This document shows positions 1 to 5,138 of a DNA stretch of 7,224 nucleotides, piece after piece. Position numbers and translations under genes: made by a program. The stretch comes from a bacterium (GTDB taxonomy: Bacteria > Patescibacteriota > Minisyncoccia > Minisyncoccales > CG1-02-41-26). Location: positions 1 through 7,224 of the forward strand of contig JAGGTS010000006.1 in NCBI GenBank assembly GCA_021163625.1, written 5' to 3'. The notes below the pieces were generated by a model that was given only the letters and a program-made list of their open reading frames with translations, searched no databases and had not been told where the DNA came from. The stretch's first letter is position 1, and the number at the start of each line of letters is the position of its first letter.

Positions 1-693
1 ATAGTTTTTCCTGAAATTATTTTAAGACAGAATTCTCAAGCTGATATTTTGGCAAACTGCATTTTTCCTAATGCCCGGGAAGTTGTCCATAAGATGGAAG
101 CAAAAATTTTGTTGGAAGAAAACGCTAAATTAAATTATTTAGAAAGCCATTATCACGGTGAAAGCTTTGGCGCAGATGTTGTCTCTAATCTTGATGTTGT
201 CCTTAAGAAAGGATCTTTGTTTGAAAATAATTTTTCTTTAACCAAGGGGAGCATTGGCAGGTTAAGGATAAATCTAAACCTTAAAATGGAAGAAAGGGCT
301 TTTAGCCATATTTTTACAAAAGTAATTGGCAAAGGAGGACAAGACAATACAAAAATTGTTGACAGAGTCTTTTTAGAAGGAAAAGATAGCTCTAGTATGC
401 TAAAAATGAAAGGAGCTGCTGTTAATGGCGGGAAATTATTTTTTGAAGGAAAGATAGAAGCAGCAGAACGGGCAACAGGGGCAATTGGCCATCTTGACTG
501 CCAGGAAATTATTGTTGGTAAAGACTCTTTTGCCCAATCAATACCAGTTATTGCTGTTAACAATCCTGAAGCGCGAATTACCCATGAGGCGTCTGTGGGG
601 AAAGTAAGCCAAAAAGAGTTAGAAACTTTAATGACGCGAGGCTTATCAGAAGAAGAAGCAATTGATTTTATTGTCAGGGGAAAGCTAAGATAA
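1..693 (+). CDS. SufB/SufD-family Fe-S cluster assembly protein (5' end missing)
   Basis: The reading frame is open from base 1, so the start lies outside the window; the TTG at 49 is only an internal codon. The 230 visible residues are the beta-helical core and C-terminal end of a SufB/SufD scaffold, which works with the SufC ATPase in the cytoplasm to build Fe-S clusters. Counting from the first visible codon, Cys167, His195 and Glu196 match E. coli SufB Cys405, His433 and Glu434 in order and with the same 28-residue Cys-to-His spacing; that comparison is from memory. The ending (HEASVGK, then RGLSEEEAIDFIVRG) is the family's C-terminal signature. The HE pair is SufB-like, whereas SufD usually has HG. 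A second Cys that E. coli SufB has nine residues after Cys405 is Ser176 here. CPR and archaeal genomes often carry one short SufBD form, so I do not choose between sufB and sufD. SufC is probably upstream, outside the window. Confidence 0.88.
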   Translation: MVFPEIILRQNSQADILANCIFPNAREVVHKMEAKILLEENAKLNYLESHYHGESFGADVVSNLDVVLKKGSLFENNFSLTKGSIGRLRINLNLKMEERAFSHIFTKVIGKGGQDNTKIVDRVFLEGKDSSSMLKMKGAAVNGGKLFFEGKIEAAERATGAIGHLDCQEIIVGKDSFAQSIPVIAVNNPEARITHEASVGKVSQKELETLMTRGLSEEEAIDFIVRGKLR

Positions 694-748
694 AGTTATA
701 AGTAAAAGGTCGATTATTAAAGTTAGAGGTATCCAGCGAAATAAAAAT

Positions 749-934
749 ATGTTTTTTGCATTATTATTTATTCTTCTCGGAATTGTCTATTTATTGAAAA
801 ATTTAAATATCATATCTGTAAACAGCTGGGGAGTAATTTGGCCATCAGTTTTGATTATTATTGGCATTTATATGCTTTTGAAAGAGAGGCGGTATAAAAT
901 GTTCTGGGATAAAGTTTGGCGAAAAATGGATTAG
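749..934 (+). CDS. Small two-helix membrane protein, LiaI/LiaF-like transmembrane domain (DUF5668 type)
   Basis: This 61-residue protein has two hydrophobic helices, about residues 2-18 and 27-45, joined by a short polar turn (KNLNIISVN). The second begins with WGVIWP, a hallmark of the LiaI/LiaF-type transmembrane domain found at the N terminus of cell-envelope stress proteins. A basic tail (KERRYK, then FWDKVWRK) follows, which the positive-inside rule places in the cytoplasm together with the N terminus. There is no C-terminal sensor domain, so this is only the membrane anchor part of the family. The ATG at 749 lies 55 bases after the Suf gene; the nearest SD-like bases (GAGGT, 726-730) are 18 bases away, too far to count. 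A role in envelope sensing or as a partner of another membrane protein is inference. Confidence 0.72.
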   Translation: MFFALLFILLGIVYLLKNLNIISVNSWGVIWPSVLIIIGIYMLLKERRYKMFWDKVWRKMD

Positions 935-942
935 GATAAGCG

Positions 943-971
943 TTGGCAGCCTGGAAGCGCAGGATTAAAAA
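943..971 (+). promoter_or_regulatory. Possible sigma-70-type promoter for the 991 gene cluster
   Basis: TTGGCA (943-948, five of six to consensus) is followed after 17 bases by TAAAAA (966-971, four of six). Transcription would begin about 13 bases before the ATG at 991. The -10 is weak and the region A-rich, so this is tentative. If real, it separates the small membrane gene from the macrodomain-YjbQ-YbaB-Nudix series. Confidence 0.3.
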
Positions 972-990
972 ATAAAAATAAATTTAAGAT

Positions 991-1215
991 ATGATAAAAA
1001 ATTGCCAGCACAATCTAATACACCAATTATCTGAAACGATGGACAGCTTATGGAGGATGGACAACTACATAGAAGACGCTAAAGAAAGTGATTGCTCCAA
1101 AGGCGTAAATTTTTGGGAGAATTACAAAAAAACGTTAGAAAACCAGATTTCTCTCTTAAAAGACCAATTGGAAGAGGTGATAAAAGAGGAGGGGTTGGAC
1201 ACAGGAAATCAGTAA
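991..1215 (+). CDS. Small helical protein of unknown function
   Basis: A 74-residue soluble protein that I cannot assign to a named family. The N-terminal part (CQHNLIHQLSETMDSLWRMD, residues 5-24) has paired histidines (7 and 11) and a Cys at 5. An aromatic/acidic stretch (DNYIEDAKESDC) and a charged helix (about 43-66, LENQISLLKDQLEEVIKEE) follow, with hydrophobic residues spaced as in a helical hairpin or short coiled coil. The pattern resembles small CPR and Clostridia proteins that I remember only as hypothetical. The ATG at 991 has no SD. The gene ends 32 bases before the preferred macrodomain start. A metal-binding helical bundle is conceivable from Cys5, His7, His11 and Cys35, but that is speculation. 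Confidence 0.65.
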   Translation: MIKNCQHNLIHQLSETMDSLWRMDNYIEDAKESDCSKGVNFWENYKKTLENQISLLKDQLEEVIKEEGLDTGNQ

Positions 1216-1247
1216 AAATTATTATATCTAATAAAATATTTGTAAAA

Positions 1248-1766
1248 GTGGCTAAAATAAAAATTATCCAAGGAGACATCACGCGCTTAAAAGTTGACGC
1301 GATTGTTAATGCGGCAAACAAAACTTTGCTTGGCGGCGGAGGAGTGGATGGAGCTATTCATAAGGCAGCAGGGCCAAAACTTTTAGAAGAGTGCGCGGCT
1401 CTTCATGGGTGCGAAACTGGCCAAGCTAAAATAACAAAAGGCTATAATCTTCCGGCAAAGCATATTATCCATACTGTTGGCCCTGTCTGGCGAGGAGGAA
1501 AAAACAATGAAGAAAAATTACTTGCTTTATGTTATAGGGAAAGCTTTAAATTGGCAGAAGAGTATAAGCTTAAATCTATTGCTTTTCCGGCTATATCTTG
1601 CGGCATATACGGGTTTCCGATAGAAAGGGCGGCAAAAATCACCTTAAGCGAGACTAAAAGATTTTTAGAAGAAAATAGTCATTTCCTTCAGGAGATAATT
1701 TTTGTTTTATTTTCGGAGAATGATTATAATATATATCGCAAGGTTTTTAAGAATATTAAGTTTTAA
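1248..1766 (+). CDS. Macrodomain ADP-ribose-binding hydrolase (O-acetyl-ADP-ribose deacetylase type)
   Basis: A single-domain macro protein of 172 residues, close in length and order of motifs to E. coli YmdB. From the GTG start at 1248, QGDIT is at 8-12, the catalytic-region NAAN at 21-24 (Asn24), and GGGGVDGAIHKAAGP at 29-43 holds the conserved Asp34. HTVGPVWRGG lies at 75-84, and FPAISCGIYGFP at 113-124 forms the phosphate-binding loop. These residues bind ADP-ribose and support removal of acetyl groups from O-acetyl-ADP-ribose or of mono-ADP-ribose from proteins. The frame is open back to an ATG at 1092, but that start would overlap the 991 gene by 124 bases and add a basic tail foreign to the family. 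The GTG puts the first beta strand (AKIKIIQGDI) directly after the start. No SD is seen. The Nudix hydrolase five genes on may use the ADP-ribose released. Confidence 0.92.
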   Translation: MAKIKIIQGDITRLKVDAIVNAANKTLLGGGGVDGAIHKAAGPKLLEECAALHGCETGQAKITKGYNLPAKHIIHTVGPVWRGGKNNEEKLLALCYRESFKLAEEYKLKSIAFPAISCGIYGFPIERAAKITLSETKRFLEENSHFLQEIIFVLFSENDYNIYRKVFKNIKF

Positions 1767-1781
1767 AGATATTACCCTAAT

Positions 1782-2180
1782 GTGACCAAAGAAATTATTG
1801 TCAAAACTGAAAAAAGGCATCAATTAATCGATATTACAGCTGAAATAGAGGCAATCGTTCAGGCCAGCAGGCTTGATGAAGGTTTAGTTCTTATTTTCAC
1901 GCCTCATTCTACAGCCGGCATTATAATAACCGAAGATGAATCTGGCTTAAAAGAAGACTGGTTCGTTTTTCTTAAAAAATTAGTCTCTGGTTTTGACTTT
2001 GCCCATAATAGAATTGACAATAATGCAGACGCGCACATACTTTCCGGCTTAATTGGCCAGTCCAAGGCTTTTATCGTTAAAGATGGGAATTTGCTTCGCG
2101 GAACCTGGCAGCAGATATTTTTGGCAGAATTTGATGGCCCAAGGGAAAGAACCGTCGTTATTGAGACCATTGGAAAATAG
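1782..2180 (+). CDS. YjbQ/UPF0047 family protein (secondary thiamine-phosphate synthase-like)
   Basis: A full-length member (132 residues) of the YjbQ/UPF0047 family, small cytoplasmic proteins that form trimers. Some members are credited with weak thiamine-phosphate synthase activity in E. coli, but the real role is unsettled. The family motifs are all present: TPHSTAGIIITED (40-52), the metal-site histidines His42, His75 and His85 in the HNRIDNNADAHILSGLIGQS stretch (75-94), GTWQQI (107-112) and EFDGPRER (116-123). The start is GTG at 1782, giving the expected N terminus; the ATG at 1780 in another frame meets TGA at once. It lies 15 bases after the macrodomain gene and 14 before the next, so the three are probably co-transcribed. 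No SD is visible. Confidence 0.9.
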   Translation: MTKEIIVKTEKRHQLIDITAEIEAIVQASRLDEGLVLIFTPHSTAGIIITEDESGLKEDWFVFLKKLVSGFDFAHNRIDNNADAHILSGLIGQSKAFIVKDGNLLRGTWQQIFLAEFDGPRERTVVIETIGK

Positions 2181-2194
2181 TTTATTGACGGACA

Positions 2195-2446
2195 ATGAAA
2201 AGAAAAATAAGGGCAAAAAAACATATTATAAAAGTTTATTGCAGCAGTTGCGGCGCTTTGCTTTGCAAATACCAAAAAGAAAAGGAAGGCCGCTTGCTAA
2301 AGTGTTTTGAAGACAAGGTGATAGAAGATTATACAGACGGAGACATCTATTGCCCGAATTGCCAGCAAAAATTCGCCAGAGAAACAATAATTTCTGGCAG
2401 GCTGGCAAGAAAAATTATCAGAGGAAAAGTCTTTACAAGAAAGTAA
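2195..2446 (+). CDS. Small zinc-ribbon-like protein of unknown function
   Basis: An 83-residue basic protein with two CxxC knuckles: Cys16-Ser-Ser-Cys19 and Cys53-Pro-Asn-Cys56. These could hold one zinc ion as in zinc ribbons. Two further cysteines (24 and 37) lie between them. Between the knuckles runs a glycine-centred strand segment (EKEGRLLKCFEDKVIEDYTD, 29-48), and FAR (60-62) comes just after the second knuckle. Basic ends (MKRKIRAKK and GRLARKIIRGK) suggest nucleic-acid or ribosome binding, which is inference. I recall similar small proteins in CPR and related genomes only as conserved hypotheticals. It starts 14 bases after yjbQ and ends 21 before the YbaB gene, so it belongs to the same transcript. 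Confidence 0.75.
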   Translation: MKRKIRAKKHIIKVYCSSCGALLCKYQKEKEGRLLKCFEDKVIEDYTDGDIYCPNCQQKFARETIISGRLARKIIRGKVFTRK

Positions 2447-2467
2447 TAATGTTATTTAAGTGAAAAT

Positions 2468-2725
2468 ATGTTTGATAAATTAAAAAAGATAAAAGAACTT
2501 AAACAGGTTCAAGACGAGCTTGCAGAGGAGAAAATTTCGGTAGAAAAACAGGGGATTGAGGTTGTTGTTAACGGGAAAATGGAAATTATCAAAATAACCC
2601 TAAACCTTAGTTTGCCCAAGGATGCTTTAGAAAGAACACTGAAAGAATGCATTAACGAGGCTGTAAATAAAGTCCAAATTGTTGTTGCAAGAAAGCTTTC
2701 TAATTTTAGGGGACTTGGCTTGTAG
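2468..2725 (+). CDS. ybaB: YbaB/EbfC family nucleoid-associated protein
   Basis: An 85-residue protein with the YbaB/EbfC layout: an N-terminal amphipathic helix (residues 1-30), a central beta hairpin (VEKQGIEVVVNGKMEIIKIT, about 26-45), a turn with LSLPKD, then a long helix ending in the Gly/Leu tail FRGLGL. Family members are dimeric DNA-binding proteins that coat the nucleoid; in many bacteria the gene sits beside dnaX and recR, but neither is here. It is shorter than the usual 100 or so residues because the Met/Gln-rich N-terminal stretch is missing. The ATG at 2468 has no SD. Place in an operon: 21 bases after the zinc-ribbon gene and 23 before the Nudix gene. Confidence 0.85.
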   Translation: MFDKLKKIKELKQVQDELAEEKISVEKQGIEVVVNGKMEIIKITLNLSLPKDALERTLKECINEAVNKVQIVVARKLSNFRGLGL

Positions 2726-2748
2726 TTGTATTTTTATCTTTTATTTTT

Positions 2749-3171
2749 ATGGCAAAGGAAAAGCAAAAAAATATAGCCGTGGTTGTTGATGGAATAATCC
2801 TAAAACAAAATAAAATTCTTCTGGTCAAAAGAACTATTTATCCTTTTAAGGGATTTTGGGTTTTGCCGGGAGGCCATGTTGAATATGGGGAGACGGTAGA
2901 GCAAGCCCTAAAGCGGGAGATGAAAGAGGAAACAAATTTAAGCATTTTAAACCCTGTTTTGTTTGGGGTTTATTCTGACCCAAAACGCGACCCAAGGCAA
3001 GCAAGTGTTTCTATCGTTTTTGTTTGCAAAAAATATAAAGGGAAGGTTTTTCTAAACAAAGAGGCAGTTGATTTTAAATTTTTTTCCTTATCGTCTCTGC
3101 CAAAAAAAATTGGTTTTGACCACAAAAAGATAATTAAAGACTTCATATTAGCCTCTAAGCTGTCAAGTTAA
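2749..3171 (+). CDS. Nudix hydrolase, probably ADP-ribose pyrophosphatase
   Basis: A complete single-domain Nudix enzyme of 140 residues. The Nudix box (42-64) has Gly42, Glu48, Arg56-Glu57 and the metal-binding Glu60-Glu61. The usual glycine near its end is Asn63, a change seen elsewhere in the family. It is preceded by GFWVLPGG (35-42), the typical entry. The later stretch YSDPKRDPRQASVSIVFV (about 75-92), with the DP-x-RDPR pattern, resembles ADP-ribose pyrophosphatases such as the Methanocaldococcus enzyme (from memory). These split ADP-ribose into AMP and ribose 5-phosphate. Substrate choice cannot be proved from sequence; nucleotide-pool or (d)NTP cleaning is the alternative. The macrodomain enzyme upstream supports the ADP-ribose reading. 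The leader is T-rich with no SD. It is the last gene of the + strand series. Confidence 0.88.
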   Translation: MAKEKQKNIAVVVDGIILKQNKILLVKRTIYPFKGFWVLPGGHVEYGETVEQALKREMKEETNLSILNPVLFGVYSDPKRDPRQASVSIVFVCKKYKGKVFLNKEAVDFKFFSLSSLPKKIGFDHKKIIKDFILASKLSS

Positions 3172-3195
3172 ATAAGAACGAGCAAAATTTTTTTA

Positions 3196-3221
3196 TAAAA
3201 AAGCCCTGATTGCTCAGAGCT
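3196..3221 (-). terminator. Intrinsic terminator for the - strand (66-residue gene)
   Basis: On the - strand the bases 3221-3202 read AGCTCTGA-GCAA-TCAGGGCT, an eight-pair stem with one G-U pair and a four-base loop, followed by six T (3202-3197, the first shared with the stem end). It lies about 40 bases past the 66-residue gene's stop. On the + strand the same hairpin has a C-A mismatch and no T run, so it is directional. Confidence 0.75.
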
Positions 3222-3237
3222 ATAAGTAAAAAGAGAG

Positions 3238-3273
3238 CGTTTAAAGCAGATATTCTGTCTTTAAACGATTTTT
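3238..3273 (+). terminator. Intrinsic terminator for the + strand series, perhaps bidirectional
   Basis: CGTTTAAAG (3238-3246) pairs with CTTTAAACG (3259-3267); CAGA and TCTG extend the stem past a one-base bulge to a tiny TAT loop. ATTTTT follows on the + strand (3268-3273), 66 bases after the Nudix stop. The - strand side also has a run (CTCTTTTTAC), so it could act both ways. It contains the stop codon (3261-3263) of the - strand gene. Confidence 0.65.
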
Positions 3274-3461
3274 AAATGGAGGTTATATCTTTTGAAATAA
3301 TTCTTGATGGCGAATCCGTTTTGATTTCCACCGCTGAAATACTCCTCTGTTGGGTTTTCCTTTTCAATGATGCCTGTTAAAAATTCGTAGATGTCGCTTG
3401 TTTTCGCTTCTAAAACTTCTTGAGAATCGCTTTCCAGGACAATAACAATGATCCTTTTCAT
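3261..3461 (-). CDS. Small orphan protein of unknown function
   Basis: A 66-residue acidic-to-neutral protein with no family I recognise. It opens with a beta-strand-like segment (MKRIIVIVLESD), followed by a helix (about residues 14-33) and a polar middle (ENPTEEYFSGGNQNGF, 35-50). It ends in an aromatic/basic segment (KNYFKRYNLHLKIV). There is no signal peptide or membrane helix. The case that it is real rests on signals: AGGAGGT six bases before the ATG, a TTTACT-17-TATAAT promoter, and terminator hairpins at and after its 3' end. It is its own transcription unit after the efp operon, though read-through from efp is possible. The opening strand-helix pattern could suit a small ACT- or ferredoxin-like fold, which is speculative. 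Confidence 0.72.
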   Translation of the reverse strand: MKRIIVIVLESDSQEVLEAKTSDIYEFLTGIIEKENPTEEYFSGGNQNGFAIKNYFKRYNLHLKIV

Positions 3462-3467
3462 CTTTTA

Positions 3468-3474
3468 ACCTCCT
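3468..3474 (-). promoter_or_regulatory. Strong ribosome binding site for the 66-residue gene
   Basis: AGGAGGT on the - strand, six bases before the ATG at 3461. It fixes the start and contrasts with the SD-less operon genes nearby. Confidence 0.9.
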
Positions 3475-3518
3475 GTATTTTTTTAAAGATCTATGCTGCT
3501 TTTCATGCTGATATTATT

Positions 3519-3547
3519 ATTATAAAAAAGATAAATAATAAAGTAAA
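3519..3547 (-). promoter_or_regulatory. Sigma-70-type promoter for the 66-residue gene
   Basis: On the - strand TTTACT (3547-3542, four of six to consensus) is followed after exactly 17 bases by a perfect TATAAT (3524-3519). It lies between the efp stop and the 66-residue gene, giving a leader of about 50 bases. Confidence 0.65.
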
Positions 3548-3554
3548 GAGTTAT

Positions 3555-4142
3555 TTAATTGCCAATTCTTCTTACATATTTTCCTTCTTCTGTATTAACT
3601 TCTATTATATCGCCTTCTTTAATAAACAGCGGCACTGTTATTTTTGCGCCTCCTTCTAGTTTAACTTGTTTTGCCCCAGGTTCTGCGCGGTCTGCTTGTA
3701 TGCCCGGTGGCGCTTCTACAACTTTAAATTGCATTTTAATCGGCAGGCTTATCCCTATAACTTTGCCTTCAAAAAATAAAGCTTCAACCTCTTGGTCTGG
3801 CTTTAAAAATTGGCAAACAGAGCCTATCTCTGTTTTTTCTAAATTAAACCTATTGCTGGGATTGTCGATATCAGAAAAGAAATATTTGTCTCTGTGCGAA
3901 TATAAAAACTTAACTTTTTTCTTGATAATCTCAGCTTCATCAAAATTTTGCCCTTGATGGAAGGTTTGCGATAAAACATTGCCCGTTATCATATTTTTTA
4001 TCTTTGCCCGGACAACAGAACGCCCCCTTCCCTTGAACATAATGTCCGATTCTAAAACTTGCCAGGGTTGGTTGTTTAAAATAAAGATAACTCCTTTTTT
4101 CAACTCAGTATGGGAAATCATATTTATTTTATTATCCGCCAT
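3555..4142 (-). CDS. efp: Translation elongation factor P (EF-P)
   Basis: A full EF-P of 195 residues (E. coli has 188). EF-P binds between the ribosomal P and E sites and relieves stalling at proline runs. Domain I (to about residue 70) carries the tip loop MFKGRGRSVVRAKIKN, with Lys37 at the place of E. coli Lys34, the residue modified in many bacteria. Domain II follows (about 72-135). Domain III contains EAPPGIQADRAEPGAKQVKL and VPLFIKEGDIIEVNTEEGKY, the family C-terminal signature. The ATG at 4142 overlaps the upstream gene by 19 bases. A second ATG at 4121 (Met8) would begin two bases after that gene's stop and give 188 residues. Neither has an SD, and Met8 is a serious alternative. It is the last gene of the LigB/AMMECR1 operon. 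No EF-P modifying enzyme is in the window. Confidence 0.96.
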   Translation of the reverse strand: MADNKINMISHTELKKGVIFILNNQPWQVLESDIMFKGRGRSVVRAKIKNMITGNVLSQTFHQGQNFDEAEIIKKKVKFLYSHRDKYFFSDIDNPSNRFNLEKTEIGSVCQFLKPDQEVEALFFEGKVIGISLPIKMQFKVVEAPPGIQADRAEPGAKQVKLEGGAKITVPLFIKEGDIIEVNTEEGKYVRRIGN

Positions 4143-4603
4143 TCTATATCTGATTCTTTGCCGGCAAACTCAAGCCATTGGCCGTCATAATCTATAACAT
4201 ACCATTTTCTTTTTGTCTGCGACCAAACCATTGGCTTGTTGTCGTAGAATGGCTTTTTTATAATTTCTTTTGGCTTTAAACGGTCAAGCTCAAGCCATTT
4301 TTTGAAAACAGTTTCAATTGCGTAATCAAGGCCCCTGGAATTTGCCCATTGGGCAACTTTGTCAATTGCTTTTTTTGCTTTTTTTACCGATCCGGCCAGC
4401 TCCAAAAGCTGCTTTGCGGGCTTGGTGAAACGGGAATAAATAATTTTTTTCTTTTTTGAATCATTTTTTATTTGTTCCAAGCTTAAACCCTTTGAAAAAA
4501 AGTAATGATTTACAATTTCCTGAATTGCCGTTTCGCTCGTTTTTTTCTTTTTTTTCGTTGCCTTTTTCATTTCTTTATTTTCTGTCCGCTTTTTTTCAAT
4601 CAT
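4124..4603 (-). CDS. Lysine-rich protein of unknown function in the AMMECR1-efp operon
   Basis: A 159-residue basic protein of no named family. Residues 1-23 are a disordered Lys-rich tail with KATKKKKKT. A helical middle follows (about 24-107), holding IYSRFTKPAKQLLELAG (55-71) and LDYAIETVFKKWLELDR (92-108). The C-terminal segment is rich in tryptophan and strands: KPFYDNKPMVWSQTKRKWYV (117-136) and DGQWLEFAGKESDIEWRIIK. I recall close matches only as hypothetical proteins in CPR genomes. The basic tail suggests binding to nucleic acid or the ribosome (inference). Its ATG overlaps the AMMECR1 stop by eight bases and its end overlaps efp, so translational coupling is likely. An AAGG ten bases upstream is a poor SD. 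Met12 (4570) is an alternative start. Confidence 0.82.
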   Translation of the reverse strand: MIEKKRTENKEMKKATKKKKKTSETAIQEIVNHYFFSKGLSLEQIKNDSKKKKIIYSRFTKPAKQLLELAGSVKKAKKAIDKVAQWANSRGLDYAIETVFKKWLELDRLKPKEIIKKPFYDNKPMVWSQTKRKWYVIDYDGQWLEFAGKESDIEWRIIK

Positions 4604-5126
4604 ATTTTTTAACCTTGAATTTATAAATGATAATTTTTTCTTCCGATGGATTTATGCCTGCTTTTTGACAGGCAATTGATATTTGTTTTTCAATTGTGTC
4701 AACCCCTTCAAGGTCTGGCAGCAAAAGCCCTGATTTTGTTAAGTATTCGTTTCTTACCAGGATACCGTATTTTTTAACATTTAGTTCAGAAATATTTTTA
4801 ACAAGGATTGGCTTGTCTAAAACAGAAACCGTATATTTTAAGAATGGCAGTTCTTCTTTTTCAATACGATTAAATCTGTAATCATTTATTGCCGCGGCAA
4901 TGGCATTGGAAATAATTTCTTTTGCAATATTTTCTTTCGTTGGCAGGTAGGTGCCAATGCATCCGCGCAAAATTTTTCCTTTCTCGCCCTGCTTTTCAAT
5001 TGTGACAAAGACGCCTGATTTTTCTTCACGCAGCTGTTTTGGCAAGTCGCTGGGCGGTTCAATTATATTCTTGTTTTTTATATAATTCTCAACCGCGGAT
5101 TTTGCTAAAAGGGTGTAATAATTCAT
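4596..5126 (-). CDS. AMMECR1-domain protein (AmmeMemoRadiSam system protein A)
   Basis: A stand-alone AMMECR1 domain of 176 residues, a normal length for bacterial and archaeal members. The invariant LRGCIG lies at 53-58, following a strand (GVFVTIEKQGEKGKILRG). The next conserved piece, AIAAAINDYRF (75-85), has the family DxRF. VSVLDKP (100-106) and GLLLPDLEG (133-141) complete the pattern. The biochemical function is unknown; the conserved Cys56 suggests a catalytic or modification site. In many prokaryotes it is encoded with MEMO1-like (B) and radical SAM proteins, or fused to a LigB-type domain. Here the LigB-type gene lies 12 bases upstream, and the radical SAM and MEMO1 genes are not seen. 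TGA is its stop and overlaps the next gene. No SD. Confidence 0.93.
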   Translation of the reverse strand: MNYYTLLAKSAVENYIKNKNIIEPPSDLPKQLREEKSGVFVTIEKQGEKGKILRGCIGTYLPTKENIAKEIISNAIAAAINDYRFNRIEKEELPFLKYTVSVLDKPILVKNISELNVKKYGILVRNEYLTKSGLLLPDLEGVDTIEKQISIACQKAGINPSEEKIIIYKFKVKKYD

Positions 5127-5138
5127 ATTTTAAGAATA

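Noticed and set aside
153..563. 136-codon frame antisense to the Suf gene
   Set aside because: A shadow of a clear coding region: no SD, no recognisable domain.
940..960. GCGTT/AAGCGC hairpin between the membrane gene and the 991 gene
   Set aside because: The stem needs a bulge and no T run follows, so it is not a convincing terminator.
1092..1247. N-terminal extension of the macrodomain frame to the ATG at 1092
   Set aside because: It overlaps the 991 gene by 124 bases and encodes a basic stretch unlike the family; GTG at 1248 gives the standard start.
2053..2310. 85-codon + strand frame across the yjbQ end and zinc-ribbon start
   Set aside because: It overlaps two better genes in other frames and has no domain.
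3261..3461. Toxin-antitoxin partner with efp or the Nudix gene
   Set aside because: Neither neighbour is a toxin or antitoxin family and the orphan has its own promoter.
3559..3957. 132-codon + strand frame antisense to efp
   Set aside because: Low-complexity product opposite a certain gene; no start signals.
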